From contig NZ_CP101137.1 of assembly GCF_028473745.1 (NCBI RefSeq), forward strand, positions 2,914,001 through 2,978,000: DNA of 64,000 nt. Direction: 5' to 3'. Below the pieces are notes generated by a model, which was given only the letters and a program-made list of their open reading frames with translations, was not told the origin of the DNA and searched no databases. This DNA is from Streptomyces sp. M92. Its GTDB lineage: Bacteria > Actinomycetota > Actinomycetes > Streptomycetales > Streptomycetaceae. Positions 38,368-45,706 of the stretch are shown piece by piece (the first letter of the stretch is position 1; each line of letters starts with the position of its first letter). Position numbers and translations under genes: made by a program.

Positions 38368-40548
38368 GTGGGGCGTGGCGAGCGGGACACAGTCGCGAGG
38401 GGAACGCGACTGTACGAGGCGGCGCAGGCAGTGGTCGGTGACCATGGACGGGCAGTGGAGGCGGTACGGGCGGCACTGAAGCCGATCCATGATGCGGTGG
38501 TGAAGCGGGAGCTCGACGCCATTCCCGTCGCCCGGCTGCAGGACGTCACCGAAGGACGGCTGCGGCTGGGGAGCGTCGAGAGGAGCGGACTGCGCACCGT
38601 GGGCGGTGTTCTCGAAGCGGGCCCCTACCGGCTGCGGCAGATTCCGGGTGTAGGGCAGCGCACCGTCGACCAGATGCTCGCCGCCGCCCGCCGGCTCTCC
38701 GAGGCCGTGCACGAGACCGTGGCCGTCCACATCGACGTGGACCGGCCGGAACCGAGCACCACTGCGCTCGTCATGGCCCTGCATGTCCTGGTGGAGGCCG
38801 GCCCGGACGCCCGGCGTGCGGTCGACAAGGCCACCATCCTGGCGGAACGGCTCGGTCCGCTGCTGGCCGACGCTGGGCCCGCCGCCGGAAGGGTCCGGAT
38901 GCTGCTGGCCGGCCGGGAGAAGAAGGCTCGCGCGTGGGCGGCGGTCGCCGAGACCCGGTCGCTGGTGGACGAGGCGGAGCGGGCCGGCCTGCCAGAGCTG
39001 CTCGCCCAGGCGTCGGTGGACCTGCTCCGGGGGCTCTCGTCCGACGTCGCGGCCTGGGTGGACTTCGAACTCCGCTCCGCCGAGTACTACAGCCTGCTCG
39101 CCGAGATTTCCGGGCGGCTGCCGGATGCGGCTGCCGCAGAGGGCTTTCTGCCGGACGAGATTGCGGAGCGGGTACGGACCCAGCACCTCGACGACACGCA
39201 CCGGCGGGTCTCCCTGCGCGGTTACCAGTCGTTCGGCGCACGGTTCGCGCTTGCGCAGCGCAAGGTGATACTCGGCGACGAGATGGGCCTCGGGAAGACC
39301 ATCCAGGCGATCGCCGTCCTCGCGCACCTGGCCGCCGAGGGGCAGAGTCACTTCATGGTCGTCTGCCCGGCGAGCGTCCTCGTGAACTGGACACGGGAGA
39401 TCGAGGCCCGCAGCGCCCTGCGCGTCATGGTGCTCCATGGTTCCGACCGGCACTACGCGTTCACCGACTGGAAAGAGCGGGGCGGCGTTGGGGTGACCAC
39501 GTTCGACGCGCTGCGCGGCTTTCCGGTACCGGGCGGCCGGGAGGTCGGGCTGCTGGTAGTCGACGAAGCGCACTCCGTGAAGAACCCGAAGACCAAGCGG
39601 TCTCAGTCGGTCGCCCTGTGGACGGAGCGTTGTGAGCGCAGCCTCTTCATGACCGGAACCCCGATGGAGAACCGGGTCGTGGAGTTCCGCAACCTGGTCC
39701 AGATGCTCGACGGCAACGTCGCGGACTCCCTCGGTGAACGGGACGCGTTGGCCGGATCGGTCGCCTTCCGCAAGGCGGTGGCCCCGGTCTACCTGCGGCG
39801 CAACCAGGAGGACGTGCTGACGGAACTCCCGAGCCTCCAGCAGACCGACGAGTGGGAGGAGCTGAGCGCTTCGGACGAGGAGGCGTACCGCGAAGCCGTG
39901 CGCGCGGGCAACTTCATGGCCATGCGCAGGGCCGCGTACATGCGCCCCGAGAAGTCGGCCAAGTTGGACCGGCTCCGGGAGATCGTTCAGGAGGCCGGCG
40001 AGAACGGGCAGAAGACGGTGATCTTCTCCAACTTCAAGGACGTACTGGGCGTGGTGCAAGGGGCCCTCGCGGCCGGAACCGCCAGGGCCACTCCGGTGTT
40101 CGGCCCGCTGACCGGCGGCGTTCCGGCCCAGCGTCGCCAAGAGATCGTCGACGACTTCGCCGGTGTCCAGGGCCCGGCCGTGCTCCTGGGGCAGATCCAG
40201 GCAGCGGGCGTCGGCCTCAACATGCAGGCTGCCTCCGTAGTCGTGATCTGCGAACCCCAGATCAAGCCGACCGTCGAGCATCAGGCGGTGGCCCGGGCTC
40301 ACCGTATGGGCCAGGTCAGGCCGGTCTGCGTGCACCGTCTCCTCGCCACCGGAGGCGTGGACGAACGCATGGTGAAGATGCTGGAAGCCAAGACGCACCT
40401 GTTCGATGCCTATGCCCGCCGCAGCGCCGTGGCAGAAGCCACCCCGGACGCGGTCGACGTGTCGGACACCGAGCTGGCACGTCGGATCGTCGAGGAGGAA
40501 CAGGCACGTCTGGGTATGACGGACGAGAGGCTCATGTCGGCCGAGTGA
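38368..40548 (+). CDS. SNF2-family DEAH helicase with helix-hairpin-helix domain
   Basis: About 726 residues (GTG 38368 follows AGAGGGG; a GTG at 38320 would add 16). An N-terminal helical region includes an HhH motif (RLRQIPGVGQRTVDQMLAAA) for DNA contact. The two RecA-like lobes carry Walker A GDEMGLGKT (Lys310), DEAH at 399-402 (VVDEAHSVKNP), the MTGTPMEN motif, and in lobe two FSNFKDVLGVV, QIQAAGVGLNMQAA and the arginine-finger motif QAVARAHRMGQ. SNF2/HepA-type translocases act in DNA or RNA-polymerase remodelling and in phage-defence systems. Alone next to a toxin-antitoxin pair inside a putative element, a defence or stability role is plausible but unproven. Confidence 0.93.
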   Translation: MGRGERDTVARGTRLYEAAQAVVGDHGRAVEAVRAALKPIHDAVVKRELDAIPVARLQDVTEGRLRLGSVERSGLRTVGGVLEAGPYRLRQIPGVGQRTVDQMLAAARRLSEAVHETVAVHIDVDRPEPSTTALVMALHVLVEAGPDARRAVDKATILAERLGPLLADAGPAAGRVRMLLAGREKKARAWAAVAETRSLVDEAERAGLPELLAQASVDLLRGLSSDVAAWVDFELRSAEYYSLLAEISGRLPDAAAAEGFLPDEIAERVRTQHLDDTHRRVSLRGYQSFGARFALAQRKVILGDEMGLGKTIQAIAVLAHLAAEGQSHFMVVCPASVLVNWTREIEARSALRVMVLHGSDRHYAFTDWKERGGVGVTTFDALRGFPVPGGREVGLLVVDEAHSVKNPKTKRSQSVALWTERCERSLFMTGTPMENRVVEFRNLVQMLDGNVADSLGERDALAGSVAFRKAVAPVYLRRNQEDVLTELPSLQQTDEWEELSASDEEAYREAVRAGNFMAMRRAAYMRPEKSAKLDRLREIVQEAGENGQKTVIFSNFKDVLGVVQGALAAGTARATPVFGPLTGGVPAQRRQEIVDDFAGVQGPAVLLGQIQAAGVGLNMQAASVVVICEPQIKPTVEHQAVARAHRMGQVRPVCVHRLLATGGVDERMVKMLEAKTHLFDAYARRSAVAEATPDAVDVSDTELARRIVEEEQARLGMTDERLMSAE

Positions 40549-40683
40549 GGGTGCCCTCCGGTCCGCGGCCAGTCCGCAGGACACCCGTAAACGGCCGTCG
40601 GGAGCCAACGCACGCCAACCAGGAAACCCCAGGTAAGTCCCCTGCGCGGGGCTCCGCCGCAGGTCAGGATCTGGCGCCAGACA

Positions 40684-40702
40684 TTCCGCTTCAACGTCTG
40701 AC
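40684..40702 (+). repeat. Putative attR: second 19-bp ychF-end copy
   Basis: Exact repeat of 37433-37451, in a 275-bp non-coding stretch. The base immediately before it and the third base after it differ from the ychF copy. Confidence 0.75.
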
Positions 40703-40823
40703 ACGTCCGGCGAGAGGCCGTCTGACCTGCGAGGGAGTGGGTTGGGAGGCCTCTGCGGTGCGTACCGGAGTCCGCAGCGAGCTGACTTCGGTCAGCACGT
40801 GGGGGAGCGGCGTGTCGTGCGGG

Positions 40824-41456
40824 CTAGGGCAGGGTCCAGCCGTTGGCGAAGTCGCATGCGAGGTCCGTCCGGCGGCGCTGCTCGGTGGGGGTGCGGGCAG
40901 GGTAACCGAGGCGTCCCACACCTTTGGTCCACTCGTCCCAGAGGCCGTCGGGCTCCGTGAAGCGGTCGGCCTGGCGGGTACCGAGGAGGGCGTCGAGGCG
41001 GAGGAGGGCGCCCAGGGCGGCGGGCTGGTCGTAGTGGAGGTCGGTGCGGGGGAGGTAGCGGTCGAGGTAGGCGGTGAGGATCTCGGCGTCGGCGTGGGTG
41101 CCGAATCGGGCCAGGGCGAAGCAGTAGGCGCCGCCGGAGTAGCAGACCTCGCTGGCCAGGAGCAGGTCGCCGACGCGTGCTCGGAACCGTTCGCGGCGGT
41201 CGACGCCGATCAGCCAGCCGGCGGTGAGACGCGAGCGCCATTCGTACCCGAGCAGGGCTTCCAGTTCCTCGTCGTTGATCGCGGCGGCGTCAGCGATCAG
41301 GTGCCGGGTGAAGCGTGCGGTGTGCCACCACCACCGGGGGCCCAGGAACCGCCCGGCATTCAGGACGAAATAGCGCGGGAGGCCGCCGTACGTCCTCGTC
41401 ACGTAGGTCTCGACCACGTGGCCGTGGCCGACTTCCGCGGGGTGCCGGGACGGCAT
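40824..41456 (-). CDS. DUF6000 family protein
   Basis: A 210-residue Streptomyces-type protein. Recognisable DUF6000 wording: YVTRTYGGLPRYFVLNAGRFL, EWRSRLTAGWLIGVDRRERFRARVGDLLLASEVCYSGGAYCFALARFG, then AYLDRYLPRTDLHYDQPAALGAL. It is all-helical, probably a repeat-helix fold used as an immunity-like or structural protein. No known activity. It sits just outside the putative right attachment site, so it may be part of a larger mobile history. Confidence 0.82.
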   Translation of the reverse strand: MPSRHPAEVGHGHVVETYVTRTYGGLPRYFVLNAGRFLGPRWWWHTARFTRHLIADAAAINDEELEALLGYEWRSRLTAGWLIGVDRRERFRARVGDLLLASEVCYSGGAYCFALARFGTHADAEILTAYLDRYLPRTDLHYDQPAALGALLRLDALLGTRQADRFTEPDGLWDEWTKGVGRLGYPARTPTEQRRRTDLACDFANGWTLP

Positions 41457-41662
41457 GGATCACCTCTCCGGGTGCAGGTCGGACACCCGTGAACAGCGGT
41501 ATCAAGGAAACCGCACCCTCTCACTAGCTCAGGTACGCCGCCACCCCGTCCAGCGCCGTGCCGGGAGCCGGCCGCCCTCCGTCACCCGGCGCGGGAACTT
41601 CCCCAGGCGAACGTCGGCATGTCGCGGGCGGCCGACGTGGGTACCGTGCCGTAGCCGCGCAG
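41457..41662. other. Short non-coding gap with mobile-region-like wording
   Basis: Contains GGACACCCGTGAAC at 41484-41497, which matches GGACACCCGTAAAC near 40579 on the other side of the DUF6000 gene. Both are followed by AGGAAACC. No gene. Confidence 0.4.
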
Positions 41663-42163
41663 TCACCGTCCCGTCGTCCCGTCGATCAGTTCGCGCAGGA
41701 TGTCCGCGTGGCCCGCGTGGCGGCCGGTTTCCTCGATCAGGTGGGTGAGGGCCCAGCGGACGCTGGGGGCGGGGCGGCCCGGGCGTGGGCGGGGGAGCGG
41801 TGCGCCGAGGTCGGCGCACGTGTCGAGTGCCCGGTTCGCGTGCTCGACGGTCTCCCGGTAGCGGGCGACGACCTCGGCCACGGTGTCGTCCGGCGCCGCG
41901 CGGAACGTCGCCGGCCAGTCCCGCACCTCCGCCCCGAGGAAGACCGCGCGCTCGACATGGGTCAGGTGGTTGAGCAGCCCGAGCAGATTCGTGCCGGACG
42001 GCACCGCGGCCGTGCGGACCCGCGGTTCCGGGGCGCCGTCGACCTTGGCGGCGATCGAGTCCCGGAGGTAGTCGAGGAACCCGCGCAGGGTCTCGGCCTC
42101 GCTGCTGCCGGTGCGGGGCGGAGGGGTGTCCCGGCGGCTGGCGGGACGGGGCGTGCTGGGCAT
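41663..42163 (-). CDS. DinB-family (DUF664) protein
   Basis: A 166-residue DinB-like four-helix protein. Candidate metal-binding His residues are in LLGLLNHLTHVERAVFLG and ALTHLIEETGRHAGHADILREL, the HxxxE/H pattern of DinB/YfiT-type thiol-dependent enzymes. In actinobacteria such proteins are often mycothiol-dependent transferases. The ATG has AAGGAGG upstream. It lies 38 bp after the methyltransferase gene, probably one operon. Confidence 0.9.
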   Translation of the reverse strand: MPSTPRPASRRDTPPPRTGSSEAETLRGFLDYLRDSIAAKVDGAPEPRVRTAAVPSGTNLLGLLNHLTHVERAVFLGAEVRDWPATFRAAPDDTVAEVVARYRETVEHANRALDTCADLGAPLPRPRPGRPAPSVRWALTHLIEETGRHAGHADILRELIDGTTGR

Positions 42164-42201
42164 GGTGGCCTCCTTGCGGGGCGGGCGGCGGGGCGTACGC
42201 G

Positions 42202-42828
42202 TCAGCCGTCGCGGCGGACGATCAGGACGTGGTCGATGACCTCCGCGGTGCGTCCGCCCGGGCCGGTCGCGGTCCTCCGCGGTGCGTCCGCCCGCTCTAC
42301 CGGCCACGTCGCCGGGTCGAGACCGAGGTCCGCCGCGACCTCCCGCGCGGTGGGGTACCGGGCGTCCGGGTCCTGGTCCCACGACCACGGCGCGGTCGAG
42401 CCGTGGTCGACGACCAGCAGTCGCCCGCCGGGGCGCAGGGCGTGCGCGGCCGTGCGCAGGACCGCCGGCCGGTCGAGCTCGAAGGGGGTGTGGAGGTAGT
42501 GCGCGCAGATCAGGTCGAAGCGGCCCCCGGGGAAGGAGGTGCGCAGGTCGTGCGGTGCGGCGTCGATCAGGTCGCCGAGACCGTGTGCGCGGGCCCGTCC
42601 GGCCAGCCGCTCGGCCGCCACCGGTGAGATGTCGACGGCGGTGACGCGCCAGCCGCGGCGGGCGAGCCACAGCGCGTCGCCGCCGTCGCCGCAGCCGAGG
42701 TCCAGCACCTCGCCGGGCGGCAGGTCCGCGATGGTCTCGACGAGCCGGGCGTTGGGGCGGGGGTCGGTGGCCGTCGGGCGGGCCGCGTACAGGCCGTCCC
42801 AGAAGGCGATCGCGTCCGTCGCGCTCAT
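42202..42828 (-). CDS. Class I SAM-dependent methyltransferase
   Basis: A 208-residue methyltransferase with motif I VLDLGCGDGGDALWLARRG, acidic VTAVDISPVAAERL and the post-motif ALRPGGRLLVVDHG. Small soluble enzyme of the thiopurine/tellurite-resistance-like size class. GAAGGAG lies just upstream of the ATG. Co-transcribed with the DinB gene and divergent from the XRE-cupin regulator, which is probably their local regulator. Near its 3' end a 20-bp direct repeat (42241-42260 and 42275-42294) in different frames may be a tract duplication. Confidence 0.9.
   Translation of the reverse strand: MSATDAIAFWDGLYAARPTATDPRPNARLVETIADLPPGEVLDLGCGDGGDALWLARRGWRVTAVDISPVAAERLAGRARAHGLGDLIDAAPHDLRTSFPGGRFDLICAHYLHTPFELDRPAVLRTAAHALRPGGRLLVVDHGSTAPWSWDQDPDARYPTAREVAADLGLDPATWPVERADAPRRTATGPGGRTAEVIDHVLIVRRDG
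42241..42294. repeat. 20-bp direct repeat inside methyltransferase 3' end
   Basis: CTCCGCGGTGCGTCCGCCCG occurs at 42241-42260 and 42275-42294, offset 34 bp, so the copies are read in different frames. Confidence 0.85.
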
Positions 42829-42848
42829 CGGAACTCCTTCGGAAGGAT

Positions 42849-42926
42849 GGAAGGGAAGAAAGGGAGAAGGGAAGAAAGGGAGGAAGGGAGGAAGGGAGGA
42901 AGGGGAGAAGAGAGGGAGGGAGAAGG
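42849..42926. repeat. 78-nt homopurine tract
   Basis: An unbroken run of A and G on the + strand with internal repeats (AAGGGAAGAAAGGGAG twice, and GGAAGGGA units). It lies between the divergent methyltransferase and XRE-cupin genes. Such mirror-like purine tracts can form triplex DNA and mutate by slippage, so they may tune the promoters on both sides. Confidence 0.9.
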
Positions 42927-42988
42927 CGGGGGCAGGGGGGAGGAGACGCGGCCAGTCTCACCACCCGCCCCGGATCCCGGCACGCGAA

Positions 42989-43005
42989 CTTGCCGTTGTG
43001 GCAAG
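42989..43005. promoter_or_regulatory. Inverted-repeat operator for XRE-cupin regulator
   Basis: CTTGCC-GTTGT-GGCAAG, 9 bp before the XRE-cupin ATG, is the expected autoregulatory site of this regulator family. Confidence 0.55.
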
Positions 43006-43013
43006 CTGGCCCC

Positions 43014-43592
43014 ATGGGCGACGCCGGAACGGACGACGTACTCGATGCCGTGGGCCCGCGTCTGCGTGCCCTGCGCCGGGAGCGGGGCATCACCCTCGCC
43101 CACCTCTCGGCGGCGACCGGCGTGTCCGAGAGCACCCTGTCCCGGCTGGAGAGCGGACAGCGCCGGGCGACCCTGGAACTGCTGCTGCCGCTGGCCAGGA
43201 TCTACGACGTCCCGCTGGACGACCTCGTGGGCGCCCCGCGCACCGGCGATCCCCGGATCCACCTGAAGCCGATCCGGCGGTTCGGGATGGTCTTCGTGCC
43301 GTTGTCCCGGCGGCCGGGCGGCACGCAGGCCTTCAAAATGATCATTCCGAGCCGCCCGGCACCGCTCGAACCGACCCCGCAGACCCACGAGGGCTTCGAA
43401 TGGCTCTACGTGCTCAGCGGCCGGCTGCGGTTGCTGGTCGGGGAGCGGGATCTGACCCTGTCGCCCGGTGAGGCGGCCGAGTTCGACACCTCCCTGCCGC
43501 ACTGGCTGGGCAGCGCCGACGGTGGCGCGGTCGAACTGCTCGTCCTCTTTGGGCTGCAAGGGGTACGGGCGCATGTGCGCGGCGGCGGCTGA
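43014..43592 (+). CDS. XRE-cupin transcriptional regulator
   Basis: A 192-residue regulator. The HTH (about residues 12-65: RLRALRRERGITLAHLSAATGVSESTLSRLESGQ) is followed by a cupin sensor domain (THEGFEWLYVLSGRLRLLVGERDLTLSPGEAAEFDTSLPHWLGS) that binds a small ligand. An upstream methionine at 42990 is possible but the dyad operator lies there, so ATG 43014 is preferred. It probably regulates itself and the divergent methyltransferase-DinB operon. Confidence 0.92.
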   Translation: MGDAGTDDVLDAVGPRLRALRRERGITLAHLSAATGVSESTLSRLESGQRRATLELLLPLARIYDVPLDDLVGAPRTGDPRIHLKPIRRFGMVFVPLSRRPGGTQAFKMIIPSRPAPLEPTPQTHEGFEWLYVLSGRLRLLVGERDLTLSPGEAAEFDTSLPHWLGSADGGAVELLVLFGLQGVRAHVRGGG

Positions 43593-43613
43593 GCGGGGAC
43601 GTCGTCTCCCGCG

Positions 43614-44540
43614 TCACCCCTGCTCCACCACCCGCCGGCAGGCCTCCGCGTACCCCCGCACCAGCGCCCGCCCCTCGTCGCGCCGGCGCCAGGCCAGGGC
43701 GTAGCGGCTGGGGCTCAGGCCGCGGACCGGACGGGTGGTCACGCCGCCCAGGGTGATCAGCGGGGCGTTGCCCGTGGCCACGAAGCAAACGCCGAGGCCG
43801 GCGACGAGGGCCTCGTACGTCTCCTCCGTACCGGCGATCTCCGCGCCGACGCGCGGTGGGACCGCCGCGGGGCCGCCCAGTGCGCGCCGTTCGTCCAGCG
43901 CCAGCCAGAAGTCGCGCAGGACGCCCGCCTCCGGCGGCAGGGCGAGGAACGGCTCGTCGGCCAGGTCGGCGAAGTCGACCTCCGGGCGGGCGGTCAGGGG
44001 GTGGGTGTCGGGGAGGGCGACCAGGCGCGGTTCCTCGGCGACCACGGTCCACGCGTAGCGGTCGGCCCCGGGCAGCGGGAGCCACACGTAGGCGAGGTCG
44101 GACGTCTCGTCGGCCAGCCCGGCCGTCGGGTCCTCCCAGCTCATCTGCCGCAGCCGGACGACCGTGTCGGGGTGGGCGGCCGTGAAGCGGGAACGGATCG
44201 CGGGCAGCAGGCCTCCGCGCCCCGGGCTGGTGCTCATGCCGACGGTCAGCGTGCCGCGCCGTTCGGCCAGCACGGCGTCCAGGGCCGCCGCGCCCGCGGC
44301 CCACTCGGCGAGCACCTGACGAGCGTGCGGCAGCAGGGCAGCGCCCGCCCCGGTGAGCGTCACGCCCCGCGGCCCACGCCGGAACAGGTCAGTGCCCAAC
44401 TGCCTCTCCAGCGCCCGGACCTGTTTGCTCAGCGCGGGCTGGGACACGTACAGCCGCTCGGCCGCCCGCGTGAAGTGCAGGTCCTCGGCCACCGCCACGA
44501 AGTACCGCAACTCCCGCACGTGTACGTCCGTCGTCGTCAT
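43614..44540 (-). CDS. LysR-family transcriptional regulator
   Basis: A 308-residue LTTR. The HTH is ELRYFVAVAEDLHFTRAAERLYVSQPALSKQVRALERQLG, and the C-terminal co-inducer domain includes TLTVGMSTSPGRG and GLGVCFVATGNAPL. It is divergent from the short-chain dehydrogenase, separated by 97 bp, the standard layout for an LTTR controlling its neighbour. The operator is expected near ACGGGTCTTGGACCCGC in the gap, a dyad that could hold a T-N11-A site. Effector unknown. Confidence 0.93.
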   Translation of the reverse strand: MTTTDVHVRELRYFVAVAEDLHFTRAAERLYVSQPALSKQVRALERQLGTDLFRRGPRGVTLTGAGAALLPHARQVLAEWAAGAAALDAVLAERRGTLTVGMSTSPGRGGLLPAIRSRFTAAHPDTVVRLRQMSWEDPTAGLADETSDLAYVWLPLPGADRYAWTVVAEEPRLVALPDTHPLTARPEVDFADLADEPFLALPPEAGVLRDFWLALDERRALGGPAAVPPRVGAEIAGTEETYEALVAGLGVCFVATGNAPLITLGGVTTRPVRGLSPSRYALAWRRRDEGRALVRGYAEACRRVVEQG

Positions 44541-44637
44541 AACCGCTGGCTATCACCACGGGTCTTGGACCCGCAACCCAGCTGTTGGGAAAGGTAGTTG
44601 ACGATACGGACGCAGAGGCGAGGACGAGGGAGTCGGC

Positions 44638-45468
44638 ATGAACAAGGTGTGGCTGATCACCGGTGCCAGCAGCGGCTTCGGGAGGGCGATCGCCGAGGCG
44701 GCCCTCGCCGACGGCGACGTGGTCGTCGGTGCGGCGCGCCGGCCCGAGGCGCTCGACGGCCTCGTGGCCGCGCACCCCGACCAGATGGAGGCGCTGCACC
44801 TGGACGTCGCCGACACGGCCGCCGCGGGTGACGCGGTGCGGGACGTGGTCGCGCGGCACGGGCGGATCGACGTCCTGGTCAACAACGCGGGTCGCACGCA
44901 CGTCGGTGCCTTCGAGGAGACCGGCGAGGACGAACTGCGCGCCCTGTTCGACGTGCACGTCTTCGGGCCGGCCGCGCTGACCCGGGCCGTGCTGCCGCAT
45001 ATGCGGGAGCGGCGCTCGGGGGCCATCGTGCAGATGAGCAGCATGGGCGGGCAGCTGTCCTTCGCGGGCTTCTCGGCGTACAGCGGGACGAAGTTCGCGC
45101 TGGAGGGGATGTCCGAGGGGCTCGCGGACGAGGTGCGGGAGTTCGGTATCAAGGTGCTGATCGTCGAGCCGGGGGCCTTCCGGACCGGACTGTTCGGGGC
45201 CGGCAGCGCCGGGATGAGCGCGGACAGCGGCGTGTACGCCAAGGTGGCCGAAACCCGCGGGCTCGTCGCCGGCGGCGACGGGAACCAGCCGGGCGACCCC
45301 GCCAAGGCGGCGGCCCTCGTCCTCGCGGCCCTGGCGGCCGAGCGCACCCCCTTGCGCCTGCCCCTCGGCGACGACGGCGTCAGCGCGGTTCTCGGCCATC
45401 TCGACCAGGTCCGAGAGGACGTCGAGGCGTGGGAGAAGCGCGCCCGGGCCACCGCCTTCGGGGACTGA
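44638..45468 (+). CDS. Short-chain dehydrogenase/reductase (SDR)
   Basis: A 276-residue SDR of the classical type. TGASSGFGRAI is the NAD(P) motif, VLVNNAGRTHVGAFEETG the NNAG motif, and the catalytic triad is Ser in VQMSSMGG with Tyr and Lys in YSGTKFAL. The C-terminal FRTGLFGAGSAGMSADSGVYAKV resembles oxidoreductases annotated as KR/YkvO-like. It lacks fused partners. The divergent LysR gene is the probable regulator; substrate unknown. Confidence 0.93.
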   Translation: MNKVWLITGASSGFGRAIAEAALADGDVVVGAARRPEALDGLVAAHPDQMEALHLDVADTAAAGDAVRDVVARHGRIDVLVNNAGRTHVGAFEETGEDELRALFDVHVFGPAALTRAVLPHMRERRSGAIVQMSSMGGQLSFAGFSAYSGTKFALEGMSEGLADEVREFGIKVLIVEPGAFRTGLFGAGSAGMSADSGVYAKVAETRGLVAGGDGNQPGDPAKAAALVLAALAAERTPLRLPLGDDGVSAVLGHLDQVREDVEAWEKRARATAFGD

Positions 45469-45514
45469 ACGGCGGGTCAGCAAGAGGGGGCGTGAGGCGG
45501 CCCGCTCAAACGGC

Positions 45515-45545
45515 CAAGGGCCCGCACATCCGTGCAGGGCCCTTG
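45515..45545 (+). terminator. Terminator after SDR gene
   Basis: CAAGGGCCC-GCAC stem with ATCC loop, followed by TGTG. Confidence 0.75.
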
Positions 45546-45706
45546 TGTAATTCCTCTGGAAGCCTCAATCTTTCGGCTGACGCACAAAAGCCGCCTCGCG
45601 TTGTCATGGGCATGACTTACCCGTGTCCTGTCCGTGTCCCGCGGGCGGCCTGCTCGGCGTGCACGAACCCCACCATGCACCACCCCCACCGAGGAGGACC
45701 CCTCAC

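Noticed and set aside
38218..40704. Large minus-strand open frame across the helicase gene
   Set aside because: It is the antisense shadow of the SNF2 gene, with no start signal and low-complexity translation.
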